Source of the DNA: Acidobacteriaceae bacterium
GTDB lineage: Bacteria > Acidobacteriota > Terriglobia > Terriglobales > Acidobacteriaceae
Reading direction: 5' to 3'
Assembly (NCBI GenBank): GCA_003139975.1
Contig: PLHN01000301.1
Location: forward strand, 1 to 6,325
Length of the DNA stretch: 6,325 nt
Position 1 is the stretch's first letter; each line of letters opens with the position of its first letter. The notes under the pieces are model-generated. The model was not told where the DNA came from and did not search any database. It saw only the letters and a list, made by a program, of their open reading frames with translations. A program made the position numbers and the translations under genes. Shown here one piece after another: positions 1-5,428 of this stretch.

Positions 1-138
1 GTGCAGAATGTGCTCACCAAGAGCCTGGGCTCGCCCAACCCGCACAACGTGATCAAGGCCACGTTTGATGCGTTGAAGAAGCTGAAGAATCGGGAAGACG
101 TGGCCGCGCTGCGTGGCAAATCGGTGCAAGAACTTTAG
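1..138 (+). CDS. rpsE: 30S ribosomal protein S5, C-terminal part (partial)
   Basis: Reading frame 1 is open from the first base to a TAG at 136-138 and gives the last 45 residues of a protein; the start lies outside the window. The peptide contains [14 protein letters not shown] followed by a basic helix and ends in a GKSVQEL-type tail. The 'G-S-x-N-x-x-N-x-x-A-T' pattern is characteristic of the end of the ribosomal protein S5 C-terminal domain. S5 is a small-subunit protein that contributes to decoding accuracy and the mRNA entry region. rpmD follows 39 nt later, the standard spc-operon order, which supports the call. Only the C-terminal end is visible, so nothing can be said about the RNA-binding N-terminal domain. 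Confidence 0.93.
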   Translation: MQNVLTKSLGSPNPHNVIKATFDALKKLKNREDVAALRGKSVQEL

Positions 139-177
139 GAAGCAATTACCAATCTTCATGGTCATGGAAGTGTGTAA

Positions 178-384
178 ATGACAACTAAGACTTCTAAATC
201 CGGGACGAGCGGCATGATTCAGATCAAACTAGTGCGATCGGCAATCTGCACGCCTCTGAAATACAAGAGAGTAGTCAAAGGGCTGGGCTTTACGCGGCTC
301 AACCAGGTGATTGAGCGGCCGAATACGTCGGCTATCCGCGGCATGGTGAAGAAGGTGCCGCATTTGGTGGAGATAGTAGGGTAG
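178..384 (+). CDS. rpmD: 50S ribosomal protein L30
   Basis: A 68-residue protein whose core (from about residue 14, IQIKLVRSAICTPLKYKR) matches the L30 pattern: a beta strand ending in K-L-V-R-S, then the K-Y-K-R-V-V-K-G-L-G-F helix and the strand around N-T-S-A-I-R-G-M, ending in V-P-H-L-V-E-I-V. L30 is a small protein of the large ribosomal subunit. It lies between rpsE and rplO as in most spc operons. The ATG at 178 follows GGAAG (166-170) at a normal distance. A second ATG at 214 would give 56 residues, closer to the usual L30 length, but has only a weak upstream purine run. I prefer 178; the first 12 residues (T/K/S/G-rich) would then be a short basic N-terminal extension. The TAG stop is followed within 3 nt by an inverted octamer-repeat element. 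Confidence 0.93.
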   Translation: MTTKTSKSGTSGMIQIKLVRSAICTPLKYKRVVKGLGFTRLNQVIERPNTSAIRGMVKKVPHLVEIVG

Positions 385-387
385 AAA

Positions 388-480
388 GGTTTCAAAGTTT
401 CAAGGGTGCAAGGTTTCAGAGTGAAGCCCCGTCAAAGTTGGGTTTTTCCTTGAAACTCTGAGACCTTGAAACCTTGAAAC
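388..480 (+). repeat. Inverted octamer-array hairpin, rpmD-rplO spacer
   Basis: The left arm is four degenerate 8-nt units (388-419: GGTTTCAA, AGTTTCAA, GGGTGCAA, GGTTTCAG). The right arm is four units on the opposite sense (448-479: CCTTGAAA, CTCTGAGA, CCTTGAAA, CCTTGAAA). Pairing 389-421 with 448-480 gives about 25 matches in 33 positions, with most mismatches in the third unit. The loop is 422-447 and ends in a run of T. The array begins 3 nt after the rpmD stop and ends 11 nt before the rplO ATG. It is non-coding: the period is not a multiple of three and there is no conserved frame. It is the only 8-nt member of the family in this window; the others have 7-nt units. Confidence 0.88.
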
Positions 481-491
481 ATGGAATTCAT

Positions 492-929
492 ATGAATCTT
501 TCGACAATCAAGGCACCTCGCAAGGCAACCGAAAAGCGCAAGCGCGTCGGACGCGGCATGGGTTCGGGCATGGGCAAGACTTCTACCCGCGGTCACAAGG
601 GACAGTGGTCTCGTTCGGGCGCACGACTGATCCGCGGATTTGAAGGCGGCCAGATGCCGTTGCACCGCCGCATCCCGAAGCGCGGTTTTACCAACATTTT
701 CCGCGAGGAATATGACGTCGTGAATCTGGATCGCCTGGCCTCGCTCGGGGAAACGGAAATCACTCCCGAAGTGCTGAAGAAAGCCGGCGTGGTCCATGGC
801 AAGGCACCCGTCAAGATTCTCGGCAACGGCGAATTGAAGTCGGCTCTTACCGTTCGCGCTCACAAGTTCTCCAAGACGGCGCAGGAAAAAATCACCAAGG
901 CAGGCGGCAAGTTCGAGGTCTTGCAGTAA
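492..929 (+). CDS. rplO: 50S ribosomal protein L15
   Basis: A 145-residue protein with the L15 signature at the N-terminus: MNLSTIKAPRKA, then basic K-R-K-R-V-G-R-G-x-G-S-G-x-G-K-T-S-x-R-G-H-K-G-Q (about residues 16-39). A globular C-terminal half follows, ending in K-A-G-G-K-F-E-V-L. L15 is a large-subunit assembly protein; the glycine/arginine-rich N-terminal stretch threads into 23S rRNA. A longer reading from TTG at 474 is possible but would lie inside the right arm of the upstream hairpin. The ATG at 492 gives the canonical MNLS start and has GGA 6 nt upstream. The TAA stop (927-929) shares its last base with the secY ATG, so secY translation is probably coupled to this gene. Confidence 0.97.
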   Translation: MNLSTIKAPRKATEKRKRVGRGMGSGMGKTSTRGHKGQWSRSGARLIRGFEGGQMPLHRRIPKRGFTNIFREEYDVVNLDRLASLGETEITPEVLKKAGVVHGKAPVKILGNGELKSALTVRAHKFSKTAQEKITKAGGKFEVLQ

Positions 930-2308
930 TGCTCGAAAAGCTGGCAAACATATTCCGGGTTCCCGATCTTCGCAAGCGCGTGCTGTTTACGCTGGGATTG
1001 CTGGCTGTCTACCGCATTGGCGGGCACATTCCGACGCCGGGGATCAACGGCGACCGGCTGGCGCAGTTCTTTGAGCAGAACCGGGGCAGTGTGCTTGGTT
1101 TCGTTGACCTGTTCAGCGGCGGCAACTTGCGCCGCCTGACGATTTTCGCGCTCGGCATCATGCCGTACATTACCGCCTCCATCATTCTGCAGTTGCTCAC
1201 GGTCGTCTATGAACCGCTGGCCAAGTTGCAGAAGGAAGGCGAGATGGGCCGCAAGAAAATTACCCAGTGGACGCGCTATCTGACCGTCATCCTCAGCGCG
1301 ATTCAGTCGTTCGGCATTGCCATCAGCCTGGAAAAGGCCGGTGACTTCGTCAACATTCCCGGCCCGGGGTTCGTCCTGATGACGATGCTGACCCTTACGA
1401 CCGGCTCGGCGTTCATCATGTGGCTGGGCGAACAGATTACCGAGCGCGGCATCGGCAACGGCATGTCGCTCTTGATCTTTGCCGGCATCGTGGTCGGCCT
1501 GCCGCGCGGCGTCGCCGACCTGCTGGAAAAAGCCAGAACCGCTGCCTGGGGAGCGTTCACGTTCCCGGCGCTGGTCATCCTGATCGTCCTGATGGTCGCC
1601 GTCGTCGCCTTCATTGTTTTTGTCGAACGCAGCGAACGCCGTATTCCGGTGCAGTATGCCAAGCGTGTGGTCGGACGAAAAGTCATGGGCGGCCAGTCGA
1701 CGCACCTGCCGCTGCGCGTCAATGCCGGCGGCGTGATGCCGGTCATCTTCGCGTCCTCGATTTTGGCTTTGCCGCAGATGCTGGCTGCGCCCTTGCACAA
1801 CAACCGTGTCATCGGCCCGATGCTGGACTGGCTGAAGTGGGGCGAGCCGCTTTACACACTGCTTTATTGCCTGGGCATCATTTTCTTCGCCTATTTCTAT
1901 ATCTCGATCGTGTTCAACCCGAACGAGGTTGCCGACAACATGCGGAAGTGGGGAGGGTTTATTCCCGGCATCCGTCCCGGCAAACGTACCGCCGACTTCA
2001 TCAACGATGTGCTGACGCGTATCACGCTGGTCGGCGCACTGTACCTGATCCTGATCTCGCTGATCCCGGAGTGGATGATTGCCGGCATCAAGCTCAACCA
2101 CCTATGGCTGGTGGGACGCATCTTCGAGAACCTGCCCACCTGGGTGACGAACGGTTTGGGCGTGAATTTTTATTTCGGCGGAACGTCGCTGCTGATCGTG
2201 GTCGGTGTCGCCATGGATACGGTGACGCAGATCGAGGCGCAGTTGATCATGCGCCACTACGATGGATTTACGCCGAAGAGCGGCCGCATTCGCGGACGCC
2301 GGTGGTAA
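929..2308 (+). CDS. secY: Preprotein translocase channel subunit SecY
   Basis: A 459-residue, highly hydrophobic protein. SecY is the pore of the SecYEG translocon in the cytoplasmic membrane, which passes unfolded proteins across or into the membrane. The N-terminus has the family motif V-Y-R-I-G-x-H-I-P-T-P-G-I (28-39). Ten membrane segments can be placed roughly at 17-36, 72-95, 115-137, 149-167, 179-200, 212-233, 268-290, 308-330, 366-385 and 414-436. The basic cytosolic loop between segments 6 and 7 (ERSERRIPVQYAKR, 233-246) and the loop after segment 8 (NPNEVADNMRKWGGFIPGIRPGK, 330-352) are the conserved SecA/ribosome-binding loops. The protein ends in a basic G-R-I-R-G-R-R-W tail. The start overlaps the rplO stop by 1 nt (TAATG), with GAGG at 915-918 inside rplO as a ribosome site. 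No lesion seen. Confidence 0.98.
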   Translation: MLEKLANIFRVPDLRKRVLFTLGLLAVYRIGGHIPTPGINGDRLAQFFEQNRGSVLGFVDLFSGGNLRRLTIFALGIMPYITASIILQLLTVVYEPLAKLQKEGEMGRKKITQWTRYLTVILSAIQSFGIAISLEKAGDFVNIPGPGFVLMTMLTLTTGSAFIMWLGEQITERGIGNGMSLLIFAGIVVGLPRGVADLLEKARTAAWGAFTFPALVILIVLMVAVVAFIVFVERSERRIPVQYAKRVVGRKVMGGQSTHLPLRVNAGGVMPVIFASSILALPQMLAAPLHNNRVIGPMLDWLKWGEPLYTLLYCLGIIFFAYFYISIVFNPNEVADNMRKWGGFIPGIRPGKRTADFINDVLTRITLVGALYLILISLIPEWMIAGIKLNHLWLVGRIFENLPTWVTNGLGVNFYFGGTSLLIVVGVAMDTVTQIEAQLIMRHYDGFTPKSGRIRGRRW

Positions 2309-2317
2309 AGCAGCTGT

Positions 2318-2395
2318 GAGCTTCTAGCTTCTAGCTGCCAGCAAGCCGTGCGAATAGTGTCTTGCTCGAAGCTAGCGGCTAGGAGCTAGAAGCTC
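2318..2395 (+). repeat. Inverted heptamer-array hairpin, secY-adk spacer
   Basis: The left arm has four 7-nt units (2319-2346: AGCTTCT, AGCTTCT, AGCTGCC, AGCAAGC). The right arm, read on the opposite strand, has five (2394 back to 2360: AGCTTCT, AGCTCCT, AGCCGCT, AGCTTCG, AGCAAGA). The outermost eight bases pair perfectly and the second unit pairs with one T/G wobble. The innermost AGCAAG pairs again only if one right-arm heptamer (2367-2373) is bulged out, so the arms differ by one unit. The loop is about 2347-2359. The array starts 9 nt after the secY stop and ends 3 nt before the adk ATG, so the AGGAG at 2381-2385 lies inside the stem. It resembles the rpmJ-rpsM element closely. Confidence 0.9.
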
Positions 2396-2398
2396 GGA

Positions 2399-3115
2399 AT
2401 GGCCAACGAAACCGCGCGAAGCGTCGGGCCGGTGATTCTTCTTGGGCCTCCAGGGGCAGGGAAGGGCACACAGGCCAAACAAATTGTTGAACGCTACGGT
2501 ATTCCGCAGATATCGACCGGTGATTTGCTGCGGGAGCACGTGGCCAGGGGATCCAGCCTCGGCGTGGAAGCCAAGGCCATTATGGCGCGCGGCGAACTGG
2601 TTCCCGACGAGTTGATGTACGGCATGGTCGCCCAGCGGTTGCGGGAGCCTGATTGCCGGCGTGGATTTGTACTGGACGGCTTTCCCAGGACGGCAGCCCA
2701 GGCAGGATGGCTCGATGCCTTCCTCGAACAAGAGCTCTTTGAAAATTCCGAGATGTGTCCGCCGGTTGTGATCCAACTGGTGGTCGACTATACTCAATTA
2801 CTGCTGCGGCTTACCGGACGTCGTTCGTGTCCTACCTGTGGGCGGCTCTATAACATCCACTTCCAGCCACCTCGCGTGGATGAGTTGTGTGACTGGGATG
2901 GCACTCCGCTGATTACCCGCAATGACGATCGATCCGAAGTCATTACGGAGCGGCTGACCGCCTATGAGAAGCAGACCAGGCCGGTCGTGGACTATTACCG
3001 GGTGCAGCAACGGCTCGTGCCGGTGAATGCCGACCAGACCGTGATCGAGGTGACGGCGCAGATTTTTGGCGTGATCGATAGCCACCGCAGCGAGTGCAGG
3101 CTACCGGCGAAGTGA
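2399..3115 (+). CDS. adk: Adenylate kinase, long form with zinc-type lid
   Basis: A 238-residue protein catalysing ATP + AMP = 2 ADP in the cytoplasm. The P-loop is GPPGAGKGT (16-24). The AMP-binding region includes Q-I-S-T-G-D-L-L-R (37-45), and the core strand is F-V-L-D-G-F-P-R-T (90-98). The lid holds C-x2-C-x16-C-x2-D (C144, C147, C164, D167), the same spacing as the Cys3-Asp zinc site of Bacillus subtilis Adk. It is followed by L-I-x-R-x-D-D (171-177) and the R-L-x-x-Y-x-x-x-T-x-P-x-x-x-Y-Y helix. Complete, and about 20 residues longer than the common 214-220 form, partly through an 8-9 residue N-terminal extension and a basic C-terminal tail. The start lies 3 nt after the upstream hairpin and its only SD-like AGGAG is 13 nt away, inside that stem. 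It sits between secY and map, as in many non-proteobacterial spc operons. Confidence 0.97.
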   Translation: MANETARSVGPVILLGPPGAGKGTQAKQIVERYGIPQISTGDLLREHVARGSSLGVEAKAIMARGELVPDELMYGMVAQRLREPDCRRGFVLDGFPRTAAQAGWLDAFLEQELFENSEMCPPVVIQLVVDYTQLLLRLTGRRSCPTCGRLYNIHFQPPRVDELCDWDGTPLITRNDDRSEVITERLTAYEKQTRPVVDYYRVQQRLVPVNADQTVIEVTAQIFGVIDSHRSECRLPAK

Positions 3116-3128
3116 CCCGGCGTCGGGG

Positions 3129-3159
3129 CCCCATCGCGCCCGGTTTTGGCGGGATGGGG
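3129..3159 (+). promoter_or_regulatory. GC-rich hairpin in adk-map spacer
   Basis: CCCCATCGCGCC (3129-3140) pairs with GGCGGGATGGGG (3148-3159) over 12 bp with one mismatch, around a 7-nt loop (3141-3147) that contains TTTT. It lies 13 nt after the adk stop and 16 nt before the map ATG. No T-run follows the stem, so it does not look like a rho-independent terminator. A 3'-end stabiliser for upstream mRNA or a processing site is possible, but the function is inference. Unlike the spacers around it, it contains no 7-nt array. Confidence 0.65.
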
Positions 3160-3175
3160 TGGGGCAGAAACGATA

Positions 3176-3943
3176 ATGAGTTTTGGGGACGACAAGATTA
3201 TCCGCAAGTCGCCGACGGAAATTGAGAAAATGCGGCGCAGCGGGCACATCGTTCGCCAGGTGCTGAATCACTTGAAGGGCGTGGTCGCACCCGGCGCGAC
3301 GACGATGGACCTGGAGAAAGCGGCCGAGAAGTTGATTGCGGAGATGGGTGCAACGCCGGCATTCAAGGGTTATTACGGCTATCCTTGCGTGCTCTGTACC
3401 TCGATCAACGAAGAGATCGTGCACGGGATCCCGTCCGAAAAGCGGGTCCTGAACGCGGGCGACATAGTTTCGATCGACTGTGGCGTGGTGTTCGACGGCT
3501 ACTACGGAGATGCCGCGATTACCGTACCGGTGGGCGACAAGCTCGCGGCGGAACTAAAGAAGCTGCTCGAAGTTACGGAAGCATCGCTTTACAGGGGCAT
3601 CGAGCAGGTAAAGATCGGCAACACGGTTGGACACGTTGGATCGGCGATCCAGAAGCATGTGGAAGCGGCCGGCTTCAGCGTAGTTCGCGAATTTGTCGGT
3701 CACGGCATCGGAACGAAGTTGCACGAGGCACCGCAGATTCCGAACTTCGGCAAAAAGGGCCAAGGCGCCGAGTTGTCCGAGGGCATGGTGCTGGCAATCG
3801 AGCCGATGGTGAACTCGGGCGGTCCCGCAACCAGGGTTTTGAGCGATAAGTGGACGGCGGTAACGGTCGACGGCAGCTATAGCGCGCACTTTGAGCACTG
3901 TGTGGCCGTTACGAAGCAAGGGCCGGTGATTTTGACGCAGTAG
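3176..3943 (+). CDS. map: Methionine aminopeptidase, type I
   Basis: A 255-residue metalloprotease that removes the initiator methionine from new proteins. The pita-bread fold residues are present: H83 (in I-V-H-G-I-P), metal ligands D101 (S-I-D-C-G) and D112 (G-Y-Y-G-D-A), H176 (G-H-G-I-G), E209 (A-I-E-P-M) and E240 (H-F-E-H). The length is normal for type Ia, with no N-terminal zinc-finger extension. The frame could be read 10 codons further back from TTG at 3146, but that start lies inside the GC-rich hairpin. ATG at 3176 gives the usual M-S-x-x-x-x-I-x-x-K-S-P-x-E-I start. The ribosome site is not strong: the G-run at 3156-3163 is about 12 nt away. The TAG stop is followed within 4 nt by the next heptamer array. 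Confidence 0.97.
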   Translation: MSFGDDKIIRKSPTEIEKMRRSGHIVRQVLNHLKGVVAPGATTMDLEKAAEKLIAEMGATPAFKGYYGYPCVLCTSINEEIVHGIPSEKRVLNAGDIVSIDCGVVFDGYYGDAAITVPVGDKLAAELKKLLEVTEASLYRGIEQVKIGNTVGHVGSAIQKHVEAAGFSVVREFVGHGIGTKLHEAPQIPNFGKKGQGAELSEGMVLAIEPMVNSGGPATRVLSDKWTAVTVDGSYSAHFEHCVAVTKQGPVILTQ

Positions 3944-3947
3944 AACA

Positions 3948-4019
3948 AGCTCTTAGCTGCTAGCTCCTGGCTCCTGGCTCTTAGCAAAAGGCCAAGCGCA
4001 AGAGGCCAAGAGCTAGAAG
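3948..4019 (+). repeat. Inverted heptamer-array hairpin, map-infA spacer
   Basis: Six 7-nt units in a row (3948-3989: AGCTCTT, AGCTGCT, AGCTCCT, GGCTCCT, GGCTCTT, AGCAAAA) are followed by a right arm of related units in the opposite sense (3990-4019, around GGCCAAG and AGAGCTAGAAG). Pairing 3957-3985 with 3991-4019 matches 22 of 29 positions around a very short loop (3986-3990, AAAAG). It begins 4 nt after the map stop and ends 16 nt before the infA ATG. The unit family is the same AGCTNCT type as in the secY-adk and rpmJ-rpsM spacers, but this copy is more diverged. Confidence 0.83.
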
Positions 4020-4027
4020 TTGATTTT

Positions 4028-4033
4028 GGAGGG
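4028..4033 (+). promoter_or_regulatory. Strong but closely spaced Shine-Dalgarno of infA
   Basis: GGAGGG lies only 2 nt before the infA ATG at 4036. The match to the 16S anti-SD is among the best in the window, but the spacing is shorter than the usual 5-9 nt. The start is not in doubt, because it gives exactly the 72-residue IF-1. The short spacing may lower initiation efficiency (inference). Confidence 0.65.
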
Positions 4034-4035
4034 TA

Positions 4036-4254
4036 ATGAGCAAAGAAGACGCGATTGAAGTGATGGCGACGGTGATCGAGCCGTTGCCCAACGCCATGTT
4101 CAAGGTGGAACTGGAAAACAAACACCAGGTGCTGGCACATGTATCCGGCAAGATGAGGAAGAACTTCATTCGCATTCTGCCCGGAGATAAGGTCGCGGTC
4201 GAGCTTTCGCCCTACGACCTGAAGCGCGGACGGATTGTGTATCGGTACAAATAA
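4036..4254 (+). CDS. infA: Translation initiation factor IF-1
   Basis: A 72-residue protein, exactly the usual bacterial IF-1 length. IF-1 is a single OB-fold protein that binds the A site of the 30S subunit during initiation and assists IF-2 and IF-3. The sequence starts [20 protein letters not shown]. It then has M-F-K-V-E-L-E-N, the conserved [20 protein letters not shown] block (about 32-51) and the terminal [13 protein letters not shown]. It lies between map and rpmJ, the usual place outside the gamma-proteobacteria, where infA is elsewhere on the chromosome. GGAGGG ends 2 nt before the ATG. The stop is followed by a short spacer with a REP-like palindrome, not a heptamer array. Confidence 0.98.
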   Translation: MSKEDAIEVMATVIEPLPNAMFKVELENKHQVLAHVSGKMRKNFIRILPGDKVAVELSPYDLKRGRIVYRYK

Positions 4255-4257
4255 GCT

Positions 4258-4296
4258 GCGGAATTCGCTCCGCTGGACAGCCGAGGGCGGCTGCCC
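4258..4296 (+). repeat. Two small palindromes, one REP-like, in infA-rpmJ spacer
   Basis: GCGGA (4258-4262) and TCCGC (4269-4273) form a 5-bp stem. Next to it, GGACAGCCG (4275-4283), the loop AGGG (4284-4287) and CGGCTGCCC (4288-4296) form a 9-bp stem with a single A/C mismatch. The compact GC-rich stem with a 4-nt loop looks like an intergenic REP-type palindrome. It ends 14 nt before the rpmJ ATG and just before its GAGG ribosome site. Whether it is repeated elsewhere in the genome cannot be seen here. Confidence 0.6.
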
Positions 4297-4310
4297 CTAC
4301 GTGAGGATTT

Positions 4311-4424
4311 ATGAAAGTAAGAGCATCGGTCAAGAAAATTTGCGACAAGTGCAAGGTCATCCACCGCAAAGGCGTCGTGCGGGTGATCTGCGAGAACTCG
4401 AAACACAAGCAGCGTCAGGGATAA
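4311..4424 (+). CDS. rpmJ: 50S ribosomal protein L36 (zinc-binding type)
   Basis: A 37-residue protein, the typical short L36 length, reading [20 protein letters not shown] and ending in H-K-Q-R-Q-G. L36 is the smallest large-subunit protein and folds around one zinc ion. The ligands C11, C14, C27 and H32 are all present, so this is the zinc-dependent (C+) form, not the cysteine-free paralogue made under zinc limitation in some bacteria. GAGG (4303-4306) lies 4 nt before the ATG. Its position between infA and rpsM is canonical. The TAA stop (4422-4424) is followed 3 nt later by a heptamer-array hairpin. Confidence 0.97.
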   Translation: MKVRASVKKICDKCKVIHRKGVVRVICENSKHKQRQG

Positions 4425-4427
4425 GAC

Positions 4428-4500
4428 AGCTTCTAGCTGCTAGCTACCAGCAAACGCCAAAAATGGTTTGCTAGAAGCTAGGAGCTAGAGGCTAAAAGCT
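4428..4500 (+). repeat. Inverted heptamer-array hairpin, rpmJ-rpsM spacer
   Basis: The left arm has four 7-nt units (4428-4455: AGCTTCT, AGCTGCT, AGCTACC, AGCAAAC). The right arm has five (read in the opposite sense from 4500 back to 4466: AGCTTTT, AGCCTCT, AGCTCCT, AGCTTCT, AGCAAAC). The loop-proximal AGCAAAC/GTTTGCT pair is perfect and the loop is 4456-4465. The arms again differ by exactly one unit. The array starts 3 nt after the rpmJ stop and ends 16 nt before the rpsM ATG, leaving its AAAGGGG ribosome site free just outside the stem. It is clearly related to the secY-adk element. Confidence 0.9.
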
Positions 4501-4516
4501 AAAGGGGTTAAGAACT

Positions 4517-4903
4517 ATGGCACGTATTGCAGGCGTCGATCTTCCGCGTAATAAGCACACGAATATCGCGCTCACTTACATTTACGGGATTGGGAATTCG
4601 CGCGCTACGCGCATTCTTAAGGCGGCGAATGTCGACGCGAACAAGAAAGTCCAGGATCTGGCTGAAGACGAGGTTAACCGCATCCGCCAGGTCATTGAGG
4701 GCGAAGGCGGCGTCGAAGGCGATCTGCGCAAAGACGTTTCGATGAACATCAAGCGGCTCATCGAAATCGGCTCGTATCGCGGATTCCGGCATCGCCGGAA
4801 CTTGCCGGTTCGCGGCCAGCGCACGCACACCAACGCCCGCACCCGCAAAGGTCCGCGCAAAGGAACTGTCGCGCAGAAGAAGAAGTCGGCGGCAAAGACA
4901 TAA
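4517..4903 (+). CDS. rpsM: 30S ribosomal protein S13
   Basis: A 128-residue protein of the small-subunit head; it contacts the P-site tRNA and 23S rRNA through bridge B1. It has the canonical start [26 protein letters not shown] (helix-two-turn-helix region with the G-I-G motif). The central helices follow, then the conserved [29 protein letters not shown] block (about 87-114). A lysine-rich tail ([10 protein letters not shown]) completes it. Length is close to the family norm. GGGG (4504-4507) is 9 nt before the ATG. It follows rpmJ and precedes rpsK as in a standard alpha operon. The TAA stop is followed 3 nt later by the most regular repeat hairpin of the window. Confidence 0.98.
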   Translation: MARIAGVDLPRNKHTNIALTYIYGIGNSRATRILKAANVDANKKVQDLAEDEVNRIRQVIEGEGGVEGDLRKDVSMNIKRLIEIGSYRGFRHRRNLPVRGQRTHTNARTRKGPRKGTVAQKKKSAAKT

Positions 4904-4906
4904 GAA

Positions 4907-4991
4907 CAGTTGTCAGTTCTCAGTTGTCAGTTCTCAGTTTCTGGAGAGCTGGTTTTACTGAGAACTGAGAACTGAGAACTGAGAACTCAGA
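4907..4991 (+). repeat. Near-perfect inverted heptamer-array hairpin, rpsM-rpsK spacer
   Basis: The left arm has four and a half units alternating CAGTTGT and CAGTTCT (4907-4938). The right arm is a run of ACTGAGA units (4957-4984) plus ACTCAGA (4985-4991). Pairing 4907-4938 with 4957-4988 matches 29 of 32 positions; the loop is 4939-4956. Because the units are tandem, several slipped pairings shifted by 7 nt are also possible. It starts 3 nt after the rpsM stop, and the stem ends 4 nt before the rpsK ATG, so any ribosome site for rpsK would lie in the stem. No clear SD is visible. Confidence 0.92.
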
Positions 4992-4992
4992 A

Positions 4993-5424
4993 ATGGCAAA
5001 ACCAGCAGCAGCGGGCGGCGCAGCCGCGCCGGAGAAAAAAGGCAAGACGAAGAAGTTCAAGAAAAAAGAGCGCAAGCACGTCCCGCACGGACTCGTGCAT
5101 GTGCAGGCTTCTTTCAACAACACGATCGTCACGATCACGGACATGAACGGCAACGTGCTGTCATGGAAGAGTTCGGGATCGCTCGGCTTCCGGGGATCGC
5201 GCAAGGGCACGCCTTTCGCTGCGCAGCAGGCGGCGATGAACGCGGCCAATATGGCGCGCGATCACGGCGTCCGCAGCGTGGACGTTCGCGTCAGCGGTCC
5301 GGGATCGGGCCGGGAGTCGGCTGTGCGCGCGCTAGCTGCCGCCGGAATCGAAGTGCGTTCCATCAAGGATACGACGCCGATTCCGCACAACGGCTGCCGG
5401 CCGCCGAAGCGCCGAAGAGTGTAA
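4993..5424 (+). CDS. rpsK: 30S ribosomal protein S11
   Basis: A 143-residue protein of the 30S platform, which lines the mRNA exit path with S7. The core is conserved: [18 protein letters not shown], then [21 protein letters not shown], and the end [18 protein letters not shown]. The first ~30 residues ([18 protein letters not shown] and a lysine run) form an Ala/Gly then Lys-rich N-terminal extension, making the protein about 14 residues longer than the common 129. Such tails are known in several phyla. The ATG has only GAGA-type purines upstream, inside the right arm of the upstream hairpin. No in-frame ATG occurs between this one and the conserved core, so the start is likely right. Confidence 0.97.
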   Translation: MAKPAAAGGAAAPEKKGKTKKFKKKERKHVPHGLVHVQASFNNTIVTITDMNGNVLSWKSSGSLGFRGSRKGTPFAAQQAAMNAANMARDHGVRSVDVRVSGPGSGRESAVRALAAAGIEVRSIKDTTPIPHNGCRPPKRRRV

Positions 5425-5428
5425 GACC

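Noticed and set aside
422..447. Possible rho-independent terminator in the loop before rplO
   Set aside because: The T-run at 443-447 has only a weak, imperfect GCCC/GGGT stem before it, and the operon clearly continues.
388..480. Insertion sequence or MITE ends
   Set aside because: There is no transposase, no target-site duplication that I can see, and the inverted parts are internally tandem arrays instead of unique terminal repeats.
474..491. TTG start six codons upstream for rplO
   Set aside because: It falls inside the right arm of the repeat and adds residues absent from L15; ATG 492 gives the canonical MNLS start.
860..2101. 413-codon open frame on the minus strand
   Set aside because: It lies wholly antisense to secY and the end of rplO. 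The product is rich in D, Q, H and R with no recognisable domain, as expected from the complement of a GC-rich membrane-protein gene.
1420..2319. 299-codon + strand frame inside secY
   Set aside because: It is an off-frame reading of a clearly intact secY and gives an Arg/His/Ala-rich product without a family.
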